Part shown: piece after piece, positions 6,741 to 8,449 of the stretch
Position numbering within the stretch: the first letter of the stretch is position 1
Layout: each line of letters opens with the position of its first letter
From: Lachnospiraceae bacterium
GTDB lineage: Bacteria > Bacillota > Clostridia > Lachnospirales > Lachnospiraceae
Assembly: GCA_017964745.1 (NCBI GenBank)
Contig: JAGCRJ010000134.1
Span: forward strand, 1-8,449
Direction: 5' to 3'
Length of the DNA: 8,449 bases
Made by a program: the position numbers and the translations under genes
The notes under the pieces: generated by a model
Told to the model about the DNA's origin: nothing
The model's database searches: none
Seen by the model: only the letters and a program-made list of their open reading frames with translations

Positions 6741-8393
6741 ATGTTTGTATGTCCCAACTGCGGGGCCAATATCAATTTTGATCCCGGCAAGCAGCTGCTC
6801 CACTGTGATTTCTGTGATACGGATCTTTCGCCGGATTCCGTGATCCAGAAAGATGATGCGGTAGAGAGCACTTACACCGAGTCCGAAGCCGATGCGAATT
6901 CCGAAACAGGTTTTAAGGAGTACACCACTACCATCTATACCTGTAAGGAGTGCGGAGGTGAGATCCTTGCTTATGACAACACGGTCGCAACCTTCTGCAG
7001 CTACTGCGGGGCATCGACCGTTCTTTCAAGCCGTATAGGCAAGGAAAGAGCCCCCGAATACATCATTCCTTTTAAGATAACCAAGGAACAGAGCGCCGAG
7101 CTTTACAGGAAGGCCGTAAAAAAGGCTCTCTTTGCGCCTGCGTACATGAAGGAAGATACCGTCATCGAGAAGTTCCGCGGTATCTATATGCCTTACTGGA
7201 TCTACGACTTCAAGGAGAACCGTCCCGCTTCACTTCGCGGTCAGGAGGATCACAGGAGCGGCGATTACATCATCCACACACATTACGATATCAATACCAA
7301 TGTGGATGCCGAGTACAACGGTCTCGCATACGATGCTTCCTCACAGTTTAACGATAATCTGAGCGAAGCGATCGCACCCTTTGATTTCAATACCGCCGTT
7401 CCGTTCAATACCACTTACATGAGCGGATTCTATGCGGATGCGGCAGATACCGATGCGAAACTTTATGCCGATCAGGCCCGCATGATCGTCACCGCCGATA
7501 TTTACAATAATATCGCCAGGGACCCTGCGGTAAAGAAGATCACGTTAAAAACGGACAGTATGTCGAACCTTGCTCCCGAGAAAACGGAGAGCAGGCTCGG
7601 ATATTTCCCTGTATGGTTCCTTTCATGCAAGAACAAGGACCGCATTACCTATGCGGTCATTAACGGACAGACCGGCGAGGTTGCGACGGATATTCCCATT
7701 GATTTCAAAAAGTACCTGATCTCATCGCTGATAGTGACGATCCCGCTTTTTGCACTTCTGTATCTGGTGCCCGTGATAAAACCCACGACCCTGATCGTAT
7801 TTGCTCTTATCTTCTCGATCATAAGCATGATCATCGTATGTTCGCAGAAGAACAAGATCTATGTGAGGACCTTTAATCTTGATGACAAGGGTCTCCGCTA
7901 CAGACAGGAGCAGGCTGCCAAGGCCAAAGGGCCGGATGCCGGAACAAATCCGCAGCCGCAGCCTCAGGCAAGGCCGAAGATCAAATCGGGTGCAGGTAAC
8001 GATGCGTTCTTCTCGATACTTGCCGTGATCGGTTTCCTGCTCAGTTTGTGTGCAGGCGGCGTGGGAGTCGTTCTTTACTTATGCGTCATCGTCCCCCTCA
8101 TTACCAATGCCAGGAAGAACAAGAGCAAGAAGGTGGTTGTGGACGATTCCAAGGTTAAGGCAAAGGCACCCGGCGGAGAGAAGTTCCTGCTCTGCTTAAA
8201 GCCCCTCATCGGTGCGGTGATCGCCATTGCCATATGGCTGATCGCTCCCATTTCGGATGAATACTATTACATTGCTGCACTCATATGCATGGTCGGAGTT
8301 CTTCTTTCCTTCTTCGACATGATTAAGCAGCACAACGAGCTTTCGACCAGAAAGCCGCCTCAGTTCGATAAGAGAGGAGGTGACGAAGCATGA
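6741..8393 (+). CDS. Membrane protein with two N-terminal zinc-ribbon motifs
   Basis: A 550-residue protein of unknown function. The N terminus has two CxxC pairs, Cys4/Cys7 and Cys22/Cys25, and a second set, Cys68/Cys71 and Cys86/Cys89, each able to hold one zinc ion in a TFIIB/rubredoxin-like ribbon. A soluble domain follows (about 100-320). It includes YIIPFKIT, then PYWIYDF, and later GYFPVWFLS with YAVINGQTGEV, which suggests a repeated fold. Six hydrophobic segments follow, at about 326-346, 349-367, 422-440, 441-455, 488-504 and 508-525; the third and fourth may be one. A Pro/Gln-rich linker lies at about 398-412. The first 320 residues are probably cytoplasmic. AAGGAGG (6727-6733) sits 7 bases before the ATG. 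The stop overlaps the next start (ATGA), implying coupled translation. Related proteins are usually annotated only as TFIIB-type zinc-ribbon proteins; function is not known to me. Confidence 0.85.
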   Translation: MFVCPNCGANINFDPGKQLLHCDFCDTDLSPDSVIQKDDAVESTYTESEADANSETGFKEYTTTIYTCKECGGEILAYDNTVATFCSYCGASTVLSSRIGKERAPEYIIPFKITKEQSAELYRKAVKKALFAPAYMKEDTVIEKFRGIYMPYWIYDFKENRPASLRGQEDHRSGDYIIHTHYDINTNVDAEYNGLAYDASSQFNDNLSEAIAPFDFNTAVPFNTTYMSGFYADAADTDAKLYADQARMIVTADIYNNIARDPAVKKITLKTDSMSNLAPEKTESRLGYFPVWFLSCKNKDRITYAVINGQTGEVATDIPIDFKKYLISSLIVTIPLFALLYLVPVIKPTTLIVFALIFSIISMIIVCSQKNKIYVRTFNLDDKGLRYRQEQAAKAKGPDAGTNPQPQPQARPKIKSGAGNDAFFSILAVIGFLLSLCAGGVGVVLYLCVIVPLITNARKNKSKKVVVDDSKVKAKAPGGEKFLLCLKPLIGAVIAIAIWLIAPISDEYYYIAALICMVGVLLSFFDMIKQHNELSTRKPPQFDKRGGDEA

Positions 8394-8449
8394 AGAGATC
8401 ATTGAAGAATCTCCTTCTCATACTTACGCTTTCCGTTCTTTTTGCGGCT
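8390..8449 (+). CDS. Start of an exported or membrane protein (partial, runs off window)
   Basis: The first 20 residues read as a signal peptide: MKRSLKN (basic), then a hydrophobic core LLLILTLSVLF, then Ala-Ala at the window end. A full-strength ribosome site, AGGAGGTGA (8375-8383), is embedded in the end of the zinc-ribbon gene, 6 bases before the ATG (9 if counted from AGGAGG). The ATG overlaps the previous stop by four bases, so the two proteins are probably made together and act together at the membrane. The rest is outside the window. A TPM-domain (YgcG-like) or similar extracytoplasmic protein is a guess from what I recall of neighbours of such zinc-ribbon genes, and is not supported by sequence here. 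Confidence 0.75.
   Translation, partial: MKRSLKNLLLILTLSVLFAA

Overview
The window looks like ordinary chromosome from a Gram-positive anaerobe of the Clostridia, most likely a Lachnospiraceae-type gut or rumen bacterium (Butyrivibrio/Roseburia-like). This is inferred from the mix of genes: a MecA adaptor, a TatD nuclease, a signal-peptide-less GH3 glycosidase next to a LacI-type sensor fused to GGDEF, strong AGGAGG ribosome sites, and tRNA genes without encoded CCA. I see no transposase, integrase, phage gene, CRISPR array or toxin module.

Layout from left to right. A GNAT acetyltransferase (6-491, +) converges on a tRNA-Pro(CGG) gene on the minus strand (562-635). Between them is a long, nearly perfect hairpin (494-571) that probably terminates both, and whose right arm includes the 3' end of the tRNA. 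Diverging from the tRNA is a probable two-gene operon. It holds a cytoplasmic GH3 beta-glycosidase (778-2907; the upstream ATG at 658 is rejected in favour of one with a good ribosome site) and, 40 bases on, a 629-residue protein (2948-4837) that joins a LacI/periplasmic-binding-type sugar sensor without DNA-binding domain to a diguanylate cyclase. Together they suggest sugar-responsive c-di-GMP signalling tied to oligosaccharide use.

An AT-rich gap then carries a textbook promoter and a tRNA-Lys(CTT) gene (4923-4995), followed by a probable terminator. Next come a TatD-family metal-dependent nuclease (5069-5851) and a MecA-type ClpC adaptor (5919-6656), which ends at a strong terminator (6670-6710). 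The last unit begins with a membrane protein carrying two N-terminal zinc-ribbon motifs (6741-8393). It overlaps by four bases the start of a second gene that encodes a signal peptide and runs off the window (8390 onward).

No clearly new multi-gene system is visible. The points most worth a second look are the sensor-cyclase beside the glycosidase, the tRNA-overlapping hairpin, and the translationally coupled zinc-ribbon membrane protein with its exported partner.
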